A stretch of 55,182 bases of DNA from Paracoccaceae bacterium (GCA_027489355.1 JAIXZY010000081.1:1-55182); one strand, 5' to 3'; positions 41,303-51,001 are shown, numbered from the stretch's first letter. Numbers and translations: made by a program. The notes: generated from the sequence alone by a model not told the origin.

Positions 41303-41323
41303 GGCGCGCCGGGGCACGCCCCG

Positions 41324-41857
41324 TCAGGGCTGGGTGCGAATCCAGATGCCTTCCACCCGGACAATCGCCGGAGCACCGCAATGAAAGCGGTAATAGGTCA
41401 TTCCGCTGGATTGCACCGGCTTGGAAAGGAACCTGCCGCGCAGCTCTTTCGCCTTGCAGAAGGTCGAGGCAACATGGAGATCCATGCAGATTTCCTGTCC
41501 GGGGGAAACCACGAGATCCCGCATTGGCCGTCCCGGGCCAAAGGAATTGGCGGGAATCGTAATTGGCAAGGCACTCTCATGCTTTCGCAGAAAATCCTCG
41601 TCCAGATTGATGCGGTCGACCTTCTGCACGCTGGCGGTGGCGCCGGTATAGGTGCGGATATCGTCGCGGACGCGCAGCGCCTCGACCGGGAGATCGCCAA
41701 ATATGGTGCCGACTCGTGCCTGACCCCCAAAACCGGGGAGATACCAGTCGACGGCCTTCGGCTCGGCCGGTTGGGCCGCGGGCTGGGGTTTGAGTGCGGA
41801 AAGGGCGCTTCGCAGGCGGTGAAAGCGGTCGAACTGAATTATCGTAGAGTCTGTCAT
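41324..41857 (-). CDS. Degenerate Hint_2-domain protein
   Basis: A 177-residue protein resembling the Hint_2 (hedgehog/intein-like) domain common in Rhodobacteraceae: FGDLPVEALRVRDDIRTYTG, ITIPANSFGPGRPMRDLVVS, then CKAKELRG and a final IVRVEGIW. In active Hint domains a nucleophilic Cys (CFxxGT) starts the domain and the motif SPxHR follows RDLxV; here the sequences are ARVGT and SPGQE, so both residues are missing and autoprocessing is unlikely. An N-terminal extension of about 45 residues is unassigned. Base composition is lower in GC than flanking genes. It is convergent with rep (22 bp apart). Function unknown. Confidence 0.6.
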   Translation of the reverse strand: MTDSTIIQFDRFHRLRSALSALKPQPAAQPAEPKAVDWYLPGFGGQARVGTIFGDLPVEALRVRDDIRTYTGATASVQKVDRINLDEDFLRKHESALPITIPANSFGPGRPMRDLVVSPGQEICMDLHVASTFCKAKELRGRFLSKPVQSSGMTYYRFHCGAPAIVRVEGIWIRTQP

Positions 41858-41984
41858 TTTGTCTGTCCTGAATGCAGATCGCGCAGAAACAATAAGGCGC
41901 GCTTGTTACTTGGAATGAACCAATAATTGACTGGCAATCGGGCACTCGGAATACTTTGGGTGTAGCAGAGCGACCGATCCCCGC

Positions 41985-42010
41985 AACCTGTCCGTTTAGA
42001 CAGGTTTTGT
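41985..42010 (+). terminator. Hairpin with T-rich tail
   Basis: AACCTGTC (41985-41992) pairs perfectly with GACAGGTT (41999-42006) and TTTGT follows. No plus-strand gene ends nearby except rep 680 bp upstream, so it may instead be an operator. Confidence 0.4.
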
Positions 42011-42281
42011 GCCCCGATCCTGAACAGTGGCGGCAATCGCGCGGGATTTCCCGAAAGCGCATTCCGCCACTCGCCCCAAGGTTGGAATCGGTCCTGATCG
42101 GGCGATTCGGCTGGTGCGGAGAATGCGATAATCTGGGGTTGAAAAAGGGCGGCCAGAGGTCGCCCCGTCCGCAAAGTGCCGTGGCAGGGTCAAGCTCCTG
42201 CCGGATTCCGGTGGCAGCCATGGGACCCGCAAGTCCTTTGGCGCAAACTCATTCGACTCCGGGGCCGTTGATTTTGGCCCG

Positions 42282-42320
42282 CCTGCCGCCCGGCGCTTCC
42301 CAATCTGGCCGGGCGGCAGG
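42282..42320. terminator. Perfect 13-bp-stem hairpin after nosX
   Basis: CCTGCCGCCCGGC (42282-42294) pairs with GCCGGGCGGCAGG (42308-42320). It begins 13 bp past the nosX stop and probably ends the nos operon; T-rich bases follow only on the plus strand. Confidence 0.65.
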
Positions 42321-42333
42321 TTTGCATTTTCCG

Positions 42334-43227
42334 TCAGGCGGGCAGGGCCATCAGCACTTCGGCGCCAGGGAAGGTCGTGCACATCGCCTGTATCTCTGCA
42401 AGGCCGGAGGCAAGGCAGGCGGCCGTCGACAGCGCGTCGGCGAGGGCCGCCGAGGGGGCGGCGATGGTGACGGCACGCCAGGGCGACAGGACGGGCCGGG
42501 CGCTGCGGGGGTCGAGGATGTGGCTTGTCACCCCGTCGCCGCCGAAGGTCATGCCGAGGGGGGCAGAGGTGGCGAGGCCCTGATGCCGAAGCGCGATCCG
42601 GTCGCCGGATTGCAGCGTCACCGGCCAGGTGCCGTCGGGCAGGGCCAGCATCTCGCCCGTGTCGATCAGGGCGCGGGTCAGGCCCTGCGCGGCCAGAAGC
42701 GCGGCGGTGCGGTCGGCGATGTAGCCCTGGGCGATGCCGTTCAGCGTCAGCGCCATGCCGGGGGCAAGGGTGATCACCTCGGGCGACAGGGTCACGCGCG
42801 ACCAGCCGAGCAGTGCCCGGGCGGCGGCGCGGTCGGGGTCCGAGAGCGGCTGCCCGGCTTCGCGCGCCTGCGCCTCGGCCCGCCAGAGCGGCTGGACGGT
42901 GGGGTCGAAGCGGCCGTCGCTGGCGGCGTGGACCGAACCGGCGAGGGCGAGACATTCCAGCAGCTCGAAGGGCGGATCGGGCAGGCGGCCGTCCTGGTTC
43001 AGCGTGGCGAGGGCAGAGTCGGGGAGGTAGAGGGAGAACACCTGCTCCAGCCGGCGGATCTCGGCCATTGCTTCGGCTGCAAGGCGGGGGGCGTCGGGGT
43101 GGTCGATCCGCAGGGTCACCTGCGCGCCAAGGGCGATGCCGGTCTCGACATGGACGGGAGGGCGGGTCAGGGCCATCGAGGGGGCGAGGGCGGCGGAAAT
43201 CGCGATGAAGCGGCGGCGGGTGAGCAT
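42334..43227 (-). CDS. nosX: NosX, ApbE-type FAD:protein FMN transferase
   Basis: A 297-residue ApbE-family protein with a Tat-like N-terminus (TRRRFIAISAALAPSMAL). Family features are ITLAPGMALTLNGIAQGYIADR (the FAD-binding threonine/lysine region, in two parts), ALIDTGEMLAL and SAPLGMTFGGDGVTSHILDPRS. It transfers FMN to a threonine of periplasmic proteins; the natural target is the FMN domain of NosR, which keeps N2O reductase active. It is the last nos gene, three bases after nosL, consistent with the nosRZDFYLX order of Paracoccus-type clusters. Confidence 0.93.
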   Translation of the reverse strand: MLTRRRFIAISAALAPSMALTRPPVHVETGIALGAQVTLRIDHPDAPRLAAEAMAEIRRLEQVFSLYLPDSALATLNQDGRLPDPPFELLECLALAGSVHAASDGRFDPTVQPLWRAEAQAREAGQPLSDPDRAAARALLGWSRVTLSPEVITLAPGMALTLNGIAQGYIADRTAALLAAQGLTRALIDTGEMLALPDGTWPVTLQSGDRIALRHQGLATSAPLGMTFGGDGVTSHILDPRSARPVLSPWRAVTIAAPSAALADALSTAACLASGLAEIQAMCTTFPGAEVLMALPA

Positions 43228-43230
43228 CGG

Positions 43231-43779
43231 TCAGCCCTCGGACAGGGATTTCAGGCGGCGGGAATAGTCGTCGTCGCCTTGGGGTTCGGTCGTGGCCAGC
43301 GGCGTGATTGCGCTGTCGGGGATCGAGGCGAGGTCCATCAGGTTGCCGCCGTGTTGGGTGGCGAAAGCCTTGGCCTCGGCGGGGTCGGCGAAGGGGACCA
43401 GTTCCGGCGCGCCCATGCCGCCCGTGGCGTCCGAGCCCACGACATAGGTCGCGGTGCGGGCGTCGGTCCAGTTCGCGGCCCCCGGAGCCTCCCAGGTCGC
43501 GCCGTCGGCACCCATGTCGCTGACGTAGACGGCCAGCACGGTGTTCGACTGTTCCGGCAGGCGCAGGTAGGTCACCAGGTCGCTGACCTGACTGAAAAAC
43601 AAGGGTGCGCCCGGCAGGCCGTCGAGGTGGACCTGACCCTTGGGGCCTTCGTGCTCCAAGAGGTTCATCTGGCAGAAATGGCCAAGGGTTTCGGGGGTCA
43701 GGGGAAGTGGATCGGTGTTCTGGGCGACCTCGTCCTGGCAGGCGGCAAGCGCGAGGGCGAAGAGAAGCGCGCGTTTCAT
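43231..43779 (-). CDS. nosL: NosL, copper-chaperone lipoprotein for N2O reductase
   Basis: A 182-residue lipoprotein. The lipobox is LAAC (Cys14). HFCQMNLLEHEGPKGQVHL carries the Cys/Met Cu(I)-binding motif of NosL, and FSQVSDLVTYL follows. It delivers Cu(I) to the NosDFY machine for assembly of the CuZ site in NosZ, acting at the periplasmic membrane face. Its ATG overlaps the nosY stop (ATGA), so the genes are coupled. Confidence 0.95.
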   Translation of the reverse strand: MKRALLFALALAACQDEVAQNTDPLPLTPETLGHFCQMNLLEHEGPKGQVHLDGLPGAPLFFSQVSDLVTYLRLPEQSNTVLAVYVSDMGADGATWEAPGAANWTDARTATYVVGSDATGGMGAPELVPFADPAEAKAFATQHGGNLMDLASIPDSAITPLATTEPQGDDDYSRRLKSLSEG

Positions 43780-44597
43780 GGCGTGACCTTTCGGAAGGCG
43801 GCGGCGGCAAGGGCCAGGGCGGCAAGGGGCCAGAGCAGGACCGAGGCGAGCGATTGCCAGAGCGGGATTGCATCGGCGGCTCCGCCCACCCCGGCGGCGG
43901 CGGCGGCGGCGCCGCTGGCGGTCAGGTTGAACAGGCGGAAGGCGTCGGCGGGATTGGCGAGGAGGGCTATGGGGAAGGCGTCGGTGGTGAACCAGCCGCC
44001 GTTGTCGGCGACGATGGCCGAGAGGAGCGCGAGGTCATAAAGGACGACAAGGCCAAGCCAGAGGCCAATGGCCAGCCCCGCCGCGCCGGAGGGGCGACGG
44101 GAGAGGGCGGAAAGCGCATAGCCCGCGCCAAGGAAGGTCGCGCCGAGGAGGACGGAGGACCAGGAGAGGCGGAACAGGGCCGGGAGGCCTGCGAGCGAGG
44201 TGTTGTCCTTGGCCAGCGCGACCCCGGCGGCGAGGCCGTGGCCGAGGAGGACGGCAAGGGTCAGGATGGCAAGGTGGGCGAGGAGCTTGCCTGCCAGGAT
44301 TTCCCACCGGGCGATGGGGTAGGCGAGGAGGAGGGGCAGGGTGCCACGCTCGGTTTCGCCCGCGATGGCATCGAAGCTCATCAGAAGGGCAAGGAGCGGG
44401 ATCAGGTAGACCGAGAGGGACGTCAGCGAGGCGACGGTGACCGACAGCCGGTCAACGCCAAGGCCGCCCGTGGGGGCGGAGCCGGCCAGCGACAGGACCA
44501 GCGAGAAGACGGCCATCAGTATCAGCGCGATGGCGACCCAGCGGTTTCGCAGGGCGATGCGGAACTCGGTCCGTGCGGTGGAGAGGATGCGGATCAT
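43776..44597 (-). CDS. nosY: NosY, ABC permease of the N2O reductase maturation system
   Basis: A 273-residue membrane protein with six predicted spans. The N-terminus (RILSTARTEFRIALRNRWVA) and YLIPLLALLMSFDAIAGETE are typical of NosY/ABC-2 permeases, followed by RGTLPLLLAYPIARWEILAG. It works with NosF and NosD to drive copper or sulfur delivery for CuZ. Overlaps of four bases with nosF and nosL show tight operon structure. Confidence 0.95.
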   Translation of the reverse strand: MIRILSTARTEFRIALRNRWVAIALILMAVFSLVLSLAGSAPTGGLGVDRLSVTVASLTSLSVYLIPLLALLMSFDAIAGETERGTLPLLLAYPIARWEILAGKLLAHLAILTLAVLLGHGLAAGVALAKDNTSLAGLPALFRLSWSSVLLGATFLGAGYALSALSRRPSGAAGLAIGLWLGLVVLYDLALLSAIVADNGGWFTTDAFPIALLANPADAFRLFNLTASGAAAAAAGVGGAADAIPLWQSLASVLLWPLAALALAAAAFRKVTP

Positions 44598-45490
44598 TGC
44601 GCGGTCCCCTGGCTGAAGTGGGAGTAGAGGTCTTCCAGGCTGGGGGGCAGGACCTCCAGATCGGCGACCTTCTCGCCAAGGCCCGCGATGCGGCCGAGGG
44701 TTTCCAGCTTGTCGCCTTGCGCGCAGGTCAGGTGCAGCGCGCCGTCGACGAGGATCGCGCCGGGCAGGGCGCGGGCAATGTCGGGCGCGTAGCCGTTCCG
44801 CGCGGTGACATGCAGGGTGACGGGCAGGTCGGCGCGGCGGCGGAGGTCGGGGAGCGAGCCCTCGGCAACGAGGCGGCCCCTGGACAGGATGACGATGCGG
44901 TCGGTCCGCGCTTCGACTTCCGTCAGCGCGTGGGAGGAGAGGAGGATCGACGCCCCCTGCGCGGCGAGGGCGTCGAGAAGGGCATAAAACTCACGCCGCG
45001 AGATGGGATCGAGGCCGGAGGTGGGTTCGTCGAGGACGAGGAGGCGCGGGTGGCCGATCAGCGCCTGGGCAAGGCCGACGCGCTGGCGCATGCCCTTGGA
45101 ATAGGTGCCGATCCGCCGGCGGGCGGCCTGGCCGAGGCCGACCTTCTCCAGAAGCGGCATGGCCTGGGATTGGTCCTCGCCGCGCAGGGCGAGGTAGTGG
45201 CGGATCTGTTCCAGGCCTGTCAGCGCGGGGTGGAAGGCGGCGTTCTCGGGCAGGTAGGCCACGGCGCGGCGGGCGGCGGGAGAGCCGGGGGCGGCGTCGC
45301 AGATCGTGACCTCTCCCGCCGTGGCGGGGATCAGGCCGAGGATGATCTTCATCAGCGTGGACTTGCCCGCGCCGTTGTGGCCAAGCAGGGCCACACGCTC
45401 GCCGGGGGCGACGGACAGGCTGACGCCGCTCAGCGCCGCGACCTCGCCGAAGCGCTTAGTGAGTCCCGAGATCGTCAGGGTCGATGTCAT
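44594..45490 (-). CDS. nosF: NosF, ABC ATPase of N2O reductase maturation
   Basis: A 298-residue ATPase. Walker A is GHNGAGKST, the signature YSKGMRQRVGLAQAL, Walker B RLLVLDEPTSGLDP, and the H-loop follows in LLSSHALTE. It energises NosY/NosD. ATG 45490 (MTSTLTI) is the homologous start; it lies inside the end of nosD, a 35-bp overlap in a different frame. Confidence 0.96.
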   Translation of the reverse strand: MTSTLTISGLTKRFGEVAALSGVSLSVAPGERVALLGHNGAGKSTLMKIILGLIPATAGEVTICDAAPGSPAARRAVAYLPENAAFHPALTGLEQIRHYLALRGEDQSQAMPLLEKVGLGQAARRRIGTYSKGMRQRVGLAQALIGHPRLLVLDEPTSGLDPISRREFYALLDALAAQGASILLSSHALTEVEARTDRIVILSRGRLVAEGSLPDLRRRADLPVTLHVTARNGYAPDIARALPGAILVDGALHLTCAQGDKLETLGRIAGLGEKVADLEVLPPSLEDLYSHFSQGTAQ

Positions 45491-46781
45491 CGTAATGGCC
45501 TTGTGTCCAGCGCCCGGCGACTTCGGCTTCATAGGCGGCGATGTCGGGGGCGACGGGGATGATGAGGGGCTGCATCAGCGGGTGGCTGTCGGTCACGCCG
45601 CCCGGCAGGATAGCGGGAAACGAGGACTGGGACCAGCGCACCAGCTGCACGGCGGGCGAGCCGGTCAGCAGCGAGGCGGCGGGTTGCGACCAGAGGATGT
45701 GGTCCATCAGGTCGTTCGGGCGATAGACCCCGTCGGCGATGCCGTCGCCGTTCAGGTCGAAGGCGGGATGGTCGGACCAGAAGTTGCCGCGGTTCTCGAA
45801 GCTCCACTCCATGAAGCGGGTGCCGACGTATTTCACCTGCTCCTGGTTGCCGATGAAGGCGTTGCCGGTCAGCATGTTGCGTTCGGACCCGGCGGTGAAG
45901 TGGATGCCGATGCCGCAGCCTTCGAAGCGGTTGTTGGCGATCAGGTTCTTGTGGGCGTTGTAGATGAAAAGGCATTTCTTCGTGCCGCCGCGCACCAGGT
46001 TCCCGGCCACGTCGGCGCTGTTGGCGAAGTTCAGCATCACCCCATGTTCGCGGTCGCCGAGGGACATGTTGTCGGTCAGCACCACGCGGTCGCTGAACAT
46101 GATCGCAAACCCAAGGTGGTTGCCGATCGAGATGTTGCCCGAGACGGTGGAATCGTGGGTGTACATGTAGTGGACGGCGAAGCGCAGGTCGCGGAAGAGG
46201 TTGTTGCGGTAGGTCCCCTTGCGCGAGGCGTTGGAGAAGATGCCGTCCCGTCCCCAGCGGACGTCGTTGCCCTCGACCACGGTGCCGGGGCTGTTCCAGA
46301 CGTAGATCCCGTTCCCGCGTTCGTTCATGCGCGGGTTCTGGCGGCCCTCGATCACGTTGTCCTTCACAAGGGTGTCGAGCCCCCCATGCACATCGACCCC
46401 GTGCATGTTGTCGGTCAGCCGGTTGCCGATGATCCGCGCGCGGTCGGCGCCCTTGACGATCTTGATCCCGGCGTCGAGGTCCTTGTTCACCTTGCCCGAG
46501 CGGGTGACGTGAAGGCCGGTGAGAACCACGTCGTCGGCGGTGATGGTGACGACGGTCCCCTGATACCCGCCGTCGATGGTGGCCGTCCCGTCGCCCTGCA
46601 GGGTCAGGGGCCGGTCGATGGTGACGGGGCCAATGTAGGCCCCGCCTTTCAGGATCAGCACATCGCCGGGGGCCGCCCCGGCGATGGCTGTGGCAAGCGT
46701 GCCCCTGCCCGGTGCGACAGGCACCTCCTCCGCCCAGAGGGGCGTCGACAGCAAGAGAAGGGCAAGGACACGCAGCATCAT
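45456..46781 (-). CDS. nosD: NosD, periplasmic beta-helix copper-maturation protein
   Basis: A 441-residue periplasmic protein with a signal peptide ([15 protein letters not shown]) and repeated parallel beta-helix (carbohydrate-binding/sugar-hydrolase, CASH) motifs such as [28 protein letters not shown] and [30 protein letters not shown] and [19 protein letters not shown] match NosD. It accepts copper from NosL and hands it to NosZ. The start is ATG 46781 or 46778 (tandem ATGATG overlapping the nosZ stop). Its upstream open frame is antisense to nosZ and not coding. Confidence 0.96.
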   Translation of the reverse strand: MMLRVLALLLLSTPLWAEEVPVAPGRGTLATAIAGAAPGDVLILKGGAYIGPVTIDRPLTLQGDGTATIDGGYQGTVVTITADDVVLTGLHVTRSGKVNKDLDAGIKIVKGADRARIIGNRLTDNMHGVDVHGGLDTLVKDNVIEGRQNPRMNERGNGIYVWNSPGTVVEGNDVRWGRDGIFSNASRKGTYRNNLFRDLRFAVHYMYTHDSTVSGNISIGNHLGFAIMFSDRVVLTDNMSLGDREHGVMLNFANSADVAGNLVRGGTKKCLFIYNAHKNLIANNRFEGCGIGIHFTAGSERNMLTGNAFIGNQEQVKYVGTRFMEWSFENRGNFWSDHPAFDLNGDGIADGVYRPNDLMDHILWSQPAASLLTGSPAVQLVRWSQSSFPAILPGGVTDSHPLMQPLIIPVAPDIAAYEAEVAGRWTQGHYDDIDPDDLGTH

Positions 46782-48736
46782 GCGCCTGTGGGTTCCACGA
46801 ACATCCGGCCGCGCATCTCCATGTGAAGGGCGTGGCAGAACCACTGGCAGTAGTACCAATAGACCCCTGCGTTGGCCGCGACGAAGGTCACGGACGATGT
46901 CATCTGCGGCCCGATCTCCATCGCGACGCCGTGGTTGCCAAGCGTGAAGCCGTGGGTCAGGTCGTCGATGTCGTCGAGGTTGGTGACGATCACCGTGACT
47001 TCGTCGCCTTCCTTCACCGTGAAGCTTTCCAGCGCGAAGTTCGGCGCCTGGCTGGACATGTAGACGCGAACTTTCTTCGGGTCGTCCTTGTCGCGAATCA
47101 CCATGTCCTGCCAGTCGTCCAGGTTCACCCCGTCCGCCTCGGCCTGTTTCCGCGTCTCGGCCCACATCGGGTCCTGCCGGTTCCAGACCGACAGCGGGTT
47201 CAGCTTGGAAGCGGCGACGGCGATGGCGTCGTGCGGCTCGGCGAAGTTCGGGCCGTCGTGGACCACGACCATCTTGTCGCCCGAGATGTCGATCAGCTGA
47301 TCGTTCTCGGGCTTCAGCGGGCCGACGTTCAGGAAGCGGTCCTTCGAGAACTTGCAGAGGCAGACGAGCCACTGGCTTTCGGCCTCGGAGGTTTCTCCCA
47401 TCACGGTCTTCAGGTGGCCGGGCTGGTACTGGACGTCGACCTTGTCCTTGATCGGGTCGACCTGTTCCCCGGCATAGGCGCGGATTGCGTCCTCGATCGA
47501 CCACTTGACCACCTGGCTGTCCAGGAACAGCGAGGTGTAGGCGAAGCCGCGGCCGTCAAAGGCGGTGTGCAGGGGGCCAAGGCCAAGCTCGGGTTCCGCC
47601 ACGACGACGCTGCGCGGGTCGACGTCGCTGTCGAACAGGGTGTCGAATTTGGTCACGTCCAGCACGGTGACGGTGGGCGACAGCTTGCCTCCGATGCAGA
47701 GGTGCTTCTTGTCCGGCGCCATGTTGCAGCCGTGCGGGTTGTTGGCGATGGGGACATAGCGGGTGAACTGCGACTTCGCCTCCTTGCGGCCGTCCAGGAT
47801 GCGGACGCCGTTCAGCTCTTGTCCTTCACCCGCCGCGACGGCGGCCTCGATGGCGGCGATGTTGAAGATGACGACGTGGTCCATCTCGGCGACGGTCATG
47901 TCGGCCAGCGTCATGCCCATCTCGCTGTTGTAGGAGGTCGAGAAGGCCCACTTGCCCTCGTAATCCGCGTCGCAGTTGTCGAGGTTGCCCGACACCATCA
48001 CCTGCCAGGCGGGCATCATCGCCTCGGCGTCGACGGCGGTGAAGACGTTCACATAGGTGCTGACGTCCTGCATCGTGGTGCCGTCGTTGACCAGCGGAGC
48101 CTCATCCTCGCCGTTGCAGAAGATGTATTTGGTGAAAGGCGCCTTCTGCGGCCGCATCCCGTGGATCGCCTTGGCATTCGGGATCTCCAGGATCGCGTCG
48201 CACTTCATCACGTCGGCGCGGACCCGGGCGACGCGGGTGTTGGCCTTGTCGTTCATGAACAGGTACTTGCCGTCGTACTTGCCGTCGGTGAACGACATGT
48301 GGACGTGGTGCAGGTCGCCGTTGTCGTGGACCTTCTTGCCGTTCGCGGCGAGCTGCTTCTTGGTCTTCTCGGTCATCGTGCGCTGGTGGATGCGGACCGA
48401 TTCATTGGTCTCGCCCCAGCCGGTGGCCGAGCAGCGGTTGAAGACCGGGACCCGCATCAGCTCGCGCATCGACGGGATGCCGAGGATGCGCATCTCGCCC
48501 GTCTGGCCCGAGGACCAGAAGCCGTAGTGGGTGTCCAACTGGCCGGGCGCGACGTTGAAGCCTTCGCTGGCCGCCTGCGCGACGGCAGCCGAGGTGCCAA
48601 GCGCCAGCGCGCCGATGCCCGCGCCGGTGCCAAGGGCCAGACGCCCCCCGCCGAATGCGCCAGCCAGTGCCGCGCCGCCTGCCGTGGCCCCCAGAAGGCC
48701 GCGGCGTGAGATCCCCGTGTTCGGTCGTTCAGACAT
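46778..48736 (-). CDS. nosZ: NosZ, nitrous-oxide reductase (clade I, Tat-exported)
   Basis: A 652-residue periplasmic N2O reductase. The N-terminus has a Tat motif ([13 protein letters not shown]). The CuZ-site histidines include GDLHHVHMS and others spread along the beta-propeller, and the C-terminal CuA site is complete in [14 protein letters not shown] (both Cys, His and Met). It reduces N2O to N2. The Tat signal and the nosR partner place it in clade I. It lies 12 bp after the nosR stop. Confidence 0.99.
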   Translation of the reverse strand: MSERPNTGISRRGLLGATAGGAALAGAFGGGRLALGTGAGIGALALGTSAAVAQAASEGFNVAPGQLDTHYGFWSSGQTGEMRILGIPSMRELMRVPVFNRCSATGWGETNESVRIHQRTMTEKTKKQLAANGKKVHDNGDLHHVHMSFTDGKYDGKYLFMNDKANTRVARVRADVMKCDAILEIPNAKAIHGMRPQKAPFTKYIFCNGEDEAPLVNDGTTMQDVSTYVNVFTAVDAEAMMPAWQVMVSGNLDNCDADYEGKWAFSTSYNSEMGMTLADMTVAEMDHVVIFNIAAIEAAVAAGEGQELNGVRILDGRKEAKSQFTRYVPIANNPHGCNMAPDKKHLCIGGKLSPTVTVLDVTKFDTLFDSDVDPRSVVVAEPELGLGPLHTAFDGRGFAYTSLFLDSQVVKWSIEDAIRAYAGEQVDPIKDKVDVQYQPGHLKTVMGETSEAESQWLVCLCKFSKDRFLNVGPLKPENDQLIDISGDKMVVVHDGPNFAEPHDAIAVAASKLNPLSVWNRQDPMWAETRKQAEADGVNLDDWQDMVIRDKDDPKKVRVYMSSQAPNFALESFTVKEGDEVTVIVTNLDDIDDLTHGFTLGNHGVAMEIGPQMTSSVTFVAANAGVYWYYCQWFCHALHMEMRGRMFVEPTGA

Positions 48737-48748
48737 GGTCTGTCCCTT

Positions 48749-50935
48749 TCATTCAGCAGGTTGGGGGTGTTTGTGGTTCGGGTGGCCCGACAGATCCCGG
48801 GCCGGGGAAGCGGCGGCCGTTTCGCGCCGCTTCAGTTTCTTGATGACCACCGGGCACTTGGTGGTGGACTGGTACAGAACCTGGCAATGCAGGCAGTTGA
48901 TGCATTCGTTCGGGTTGATCTCGCCCGTCGGGTGGATCGACTGCACCGGGCATTCATGCGCGCAGGTCTGGCAGGGGTTGCCACATTCGCGGTACCGCTT
49001 CAGCCAGTCGAACATCCGCATCCGCGCCGGGATCGCCAGCGCCGCGCCCAGGGGGCAGAGGTAGCGGCAGTAGAAACGCTCGACGAAGAGGCCGGCCACG
49101 AGAAGCGCGACCGCATAGGCAACGAAGGGCCAGGCGCGGACGAATTTCAGGATGATGGCGGTCTTGAAGGGCTCGACCTCGGCCAGGTGCTCGGCCTGTT
49201 CGATACTCATCAAGGAGACGCCGAAAAGGCCCAGGAAGATCATGTACTTGATCGGCCAGAGCCGTTCGTGCAGGCCCCAGGGCAGGGTCCATTGCGGGAT
49301 GTGCAACTTGCGGGCGATCTGGTTGGTGAGTTCCTGCAGCGCGCCGAAGGGGCAAAGCCAGCCGCAATAGGCCCCGCGCCCCCAGAAGATCAGCGCGGCG
49401 GCGACGCTGAACCACAGGATGAAGGTCAGGGGATCAAGAAGGAAGGCCTGCCAGGAAAAGCCGGAGGTCAGTGCGCCGAAGAGCGCCATCAGGTTCACGA
49501 CGGAAAGCTGCGCGTTGGCGTACCAGCCCAGGAAGACCAGCGTCACGGTCAGGAAGCCCATGCGGAACCAGTAGAACCGGCGTTCGTTTCGCACGGCGAA
49601 GTGCTGGAAGAAGAACACCAGCGTCAGCACGGCCAGCATCGCGGCGGTGATCGCGATTTCCACCTTCTTGTCGGCCCAGATCCGCTTCCACAGCGCCTGG
49701 TGCGCGGCACCCTCCTCTTGCGTGGCGACGGCCTCGGCCGGGGCTGTGTCGGTGGTGGCGGCGGCGGGGACGGGAACGGGGCGGAGGTATTTCTCGGGCA
49801 GTTGGTAACCGAGGTCGAAGGTGGTGAAGAGCTTCTCGATCGGGCCAACCTCACGCTGGACCAGAAGCTGCAACCGGAACGGCTTGGTCGGGTCGAAGCC
49901 CACGTCGGCCGGGATCTTGAACAGGTCGGTCTCGGTGAAGCCTGGTGCGCCCTTGGCACCGACGGCGACCAGGCGCTTGTGCATCTTGTCCCGGAAGCGG
50001 ACCGACACGTCGTCCTGGATCAGCACGATCCGGTCGAAGATGCCGCCGCGCACATAGCCCGAGCCCTTGAAGCTGTAGAGACCGCGGCCCACGACAAGGA
50101 TCGCGTTCTCGCCCGGTTTCAGCCAGCCGGCCAGATTGGCGGCCTCGCCTTCCCCCAGAAGCGCCCTGGCGATGGCGGGGTGCGAGACGAGCGAGGTCTG
50201 CATCTCGATGAAGGGGGTTTCCGGCGGCTCGGTCAGGGCCTTGTCGGCAGCGCGGGGGTCGCCAAGCGCGGCGAAGGCCGCGTTCACCTGGCCCACGTCC
50301 AGCGACAGGCGACGGAGCGTGCCGTCGCCTTCCAGCGAGGTCCAGTCCGCCGCGGCGGTGGCGTCCGGGTTCAGCTCGAAGGCCGGGCCGGTGGCGGCGG
50401 CATCGGGGGCAAGCCCGCCGAGGCCAAGCGCCCGCGCGACCTTCAGCCCGGCGCGGACGATGGAATCGTCGATCACCATGACCGTGACCGTCGCGCCCGA
50501 GATGATGTCGAGATCGTGCGACTCTCCACCCGACTGCGCCTCGGCCACCAGGTCCACGCCGACATAGCCCTGCGCCAGGGCGTCGATCTTCGACTGCGGG
50601 ATGCCGATCAGGACGATGGGTTCGGAGTGCTTGACGAGTTTCACCCCAATGATCTTTGCGTTCTGGTCGACGGCGACCATCGTGTGGATCGGCTTGCCGG
50701 AATAGCCGGTGGTCGAGACGAAATCGCTGGTGATGAAGGCATAGCCGATGGTCTCTCCGCCCTTCAGCACCGGAACCACGGGCGCGTCGTCGCGGATCTG
50801 GCCGAAGGCCTCGGCCCCCTGCACCAGATCGGGGGCGGTGACCTTGGGCAGAAGGTCGGACAGCACCGTCCGGGCGCTTGCCGGAAGCGGAAGCAGCAGC
50901 ATGACGGCAAGCAGAAGGTGGGCGAGCAACTTCAT
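48749..50935 (-). CDS. nosR: NosR, membrane flavo-iron-sulfur protein for N2O reduction
   Basis: A 728-residue polytopic protein. A signal peptide (LLAHLLLAVMLLLPLPASA) is followed by a periplasmic FMN-binding domain with the covalent-FMN motif SGATVTVM, then transmembrane spans and two CX3CP motifs (CGWLCPFG, CRYLCPLG), and a C-terminal two-cluster ferredoxin domain (CGNPCQTCAHECPV, CINCLHCQ). It supplies electrons and maintains NosZ activity; NosX flavinylates it. ATG 50935 (MKLLAHL) fits the signal peptide. The TTGAC-N4-GTCAA palindrome at 50988-51001 is in position for FNR/NNR activation. Confidence 0.98.
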   Translation of the reverse strand: MKLLAHLLLAVMLLLPLPASARTVLSDLLPKVTAPDLVQGAEAFGQIRDDAPVVPVLKGGETIGYAFITSDFVSTTGYSGKPIHTMVAVDQNAKIIGVKLVKHSEPIVLIGIPQSKIDALAQGYVGVDLVAEAQSGGESHDLDIISGATVTVMVIDDSIVRAGLKVARALGLGGLAPDAAATGPAFELNPDATAAADWTSLEGDGTLRRLSLDVGQVNAAFAALGDPRAADKALTEPPETPFIEMQTSLVSHPAIARALLGEGEAANLAGWLKPGENAILVVGRGLYSFKGSGYVRGGIFDRIVLIQDDVSVRFRDKMHKRLVAVGAKGAPGFTETDLFKIPADVGFDPTKPFRLQLLVQREVGPIEKLFTTFDLGYQLPEKYLRPVPVPAAATTDTAPAEAVATQEEGAAHQALWKRIWADKKVEIAITAAMLAVLTLVFFFQHFAVRNERRFYWFRMGFLTVTLVFLGWYANAQLSVVNLMALFGALTSGFSWQAFLLDPLTFILWFSVAAALIFWGRGAYCGWLCPFGALQELTNQIARKLHIPQWTLPWGLHERLWPIKYMIFLGLFGVSLMSIEQAEHLAEVEPFKTAIILKFVRAWPFVAYAVALLVAGLFVERFYCRYLCPLGAALAIPARMRMFDWLKRYRECGNPCQTCAHECPVQSIHPTGEINPNECINCLHCQVLYQSTTKCPVVIKKLKRRETAAASPARDLSGHPNHKHPQPAE

Positions 50936-50987
50936 CAGGAATCTCTCTCGGCTTGCCCGGACGTGCCACAGCGGGGCTGTGTCGGCC

Positions 50988-51001
50988 TTGACGTACGTCA
51001 A
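50988..51001 (-). promoter_or_regulatory. FNR/NNR-type activator site of the nos operon
   Basis: TTGACGTACGTCAA is a perfect 14-bp palindrome of the CRP/FNR superfamily form TTGAC-N4-GTCAA. It lies 53-66 bp upstream of the nosR ATG, compatible with a class II promoter (about -41.5) responding to low oxygen or nitric oxide. Confidence 0.85.

Larger units (their letters stand above)
41858..42333. other. Gene-poor region between the Hint-like gene and nosX
   Basis: 476 bp with somewhat reduced GC content and no convincing gene on either strand. It holds two inverted repeats (41985-42010 and 42282-42320), listed separately, and may be a junction between the replicon module and the nos module. 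Confidence 0.45.

Noticed and set aside
41854-42174. 106-codon minus-strand open frame between the Hint-like gene and nosX
   Set aside because: No ribosome site, no recognisable motif, and it overlaps an inverted repeat; probably not a gene.
46712-48709. 665-codon plus-strand open frame opposite nosZ, and similar long frames opposite nosR and the FadJ-like gene
   Set aside because: They are shadows of well-identified minus-strand genes, with biased Val/Asp/Arg composition.
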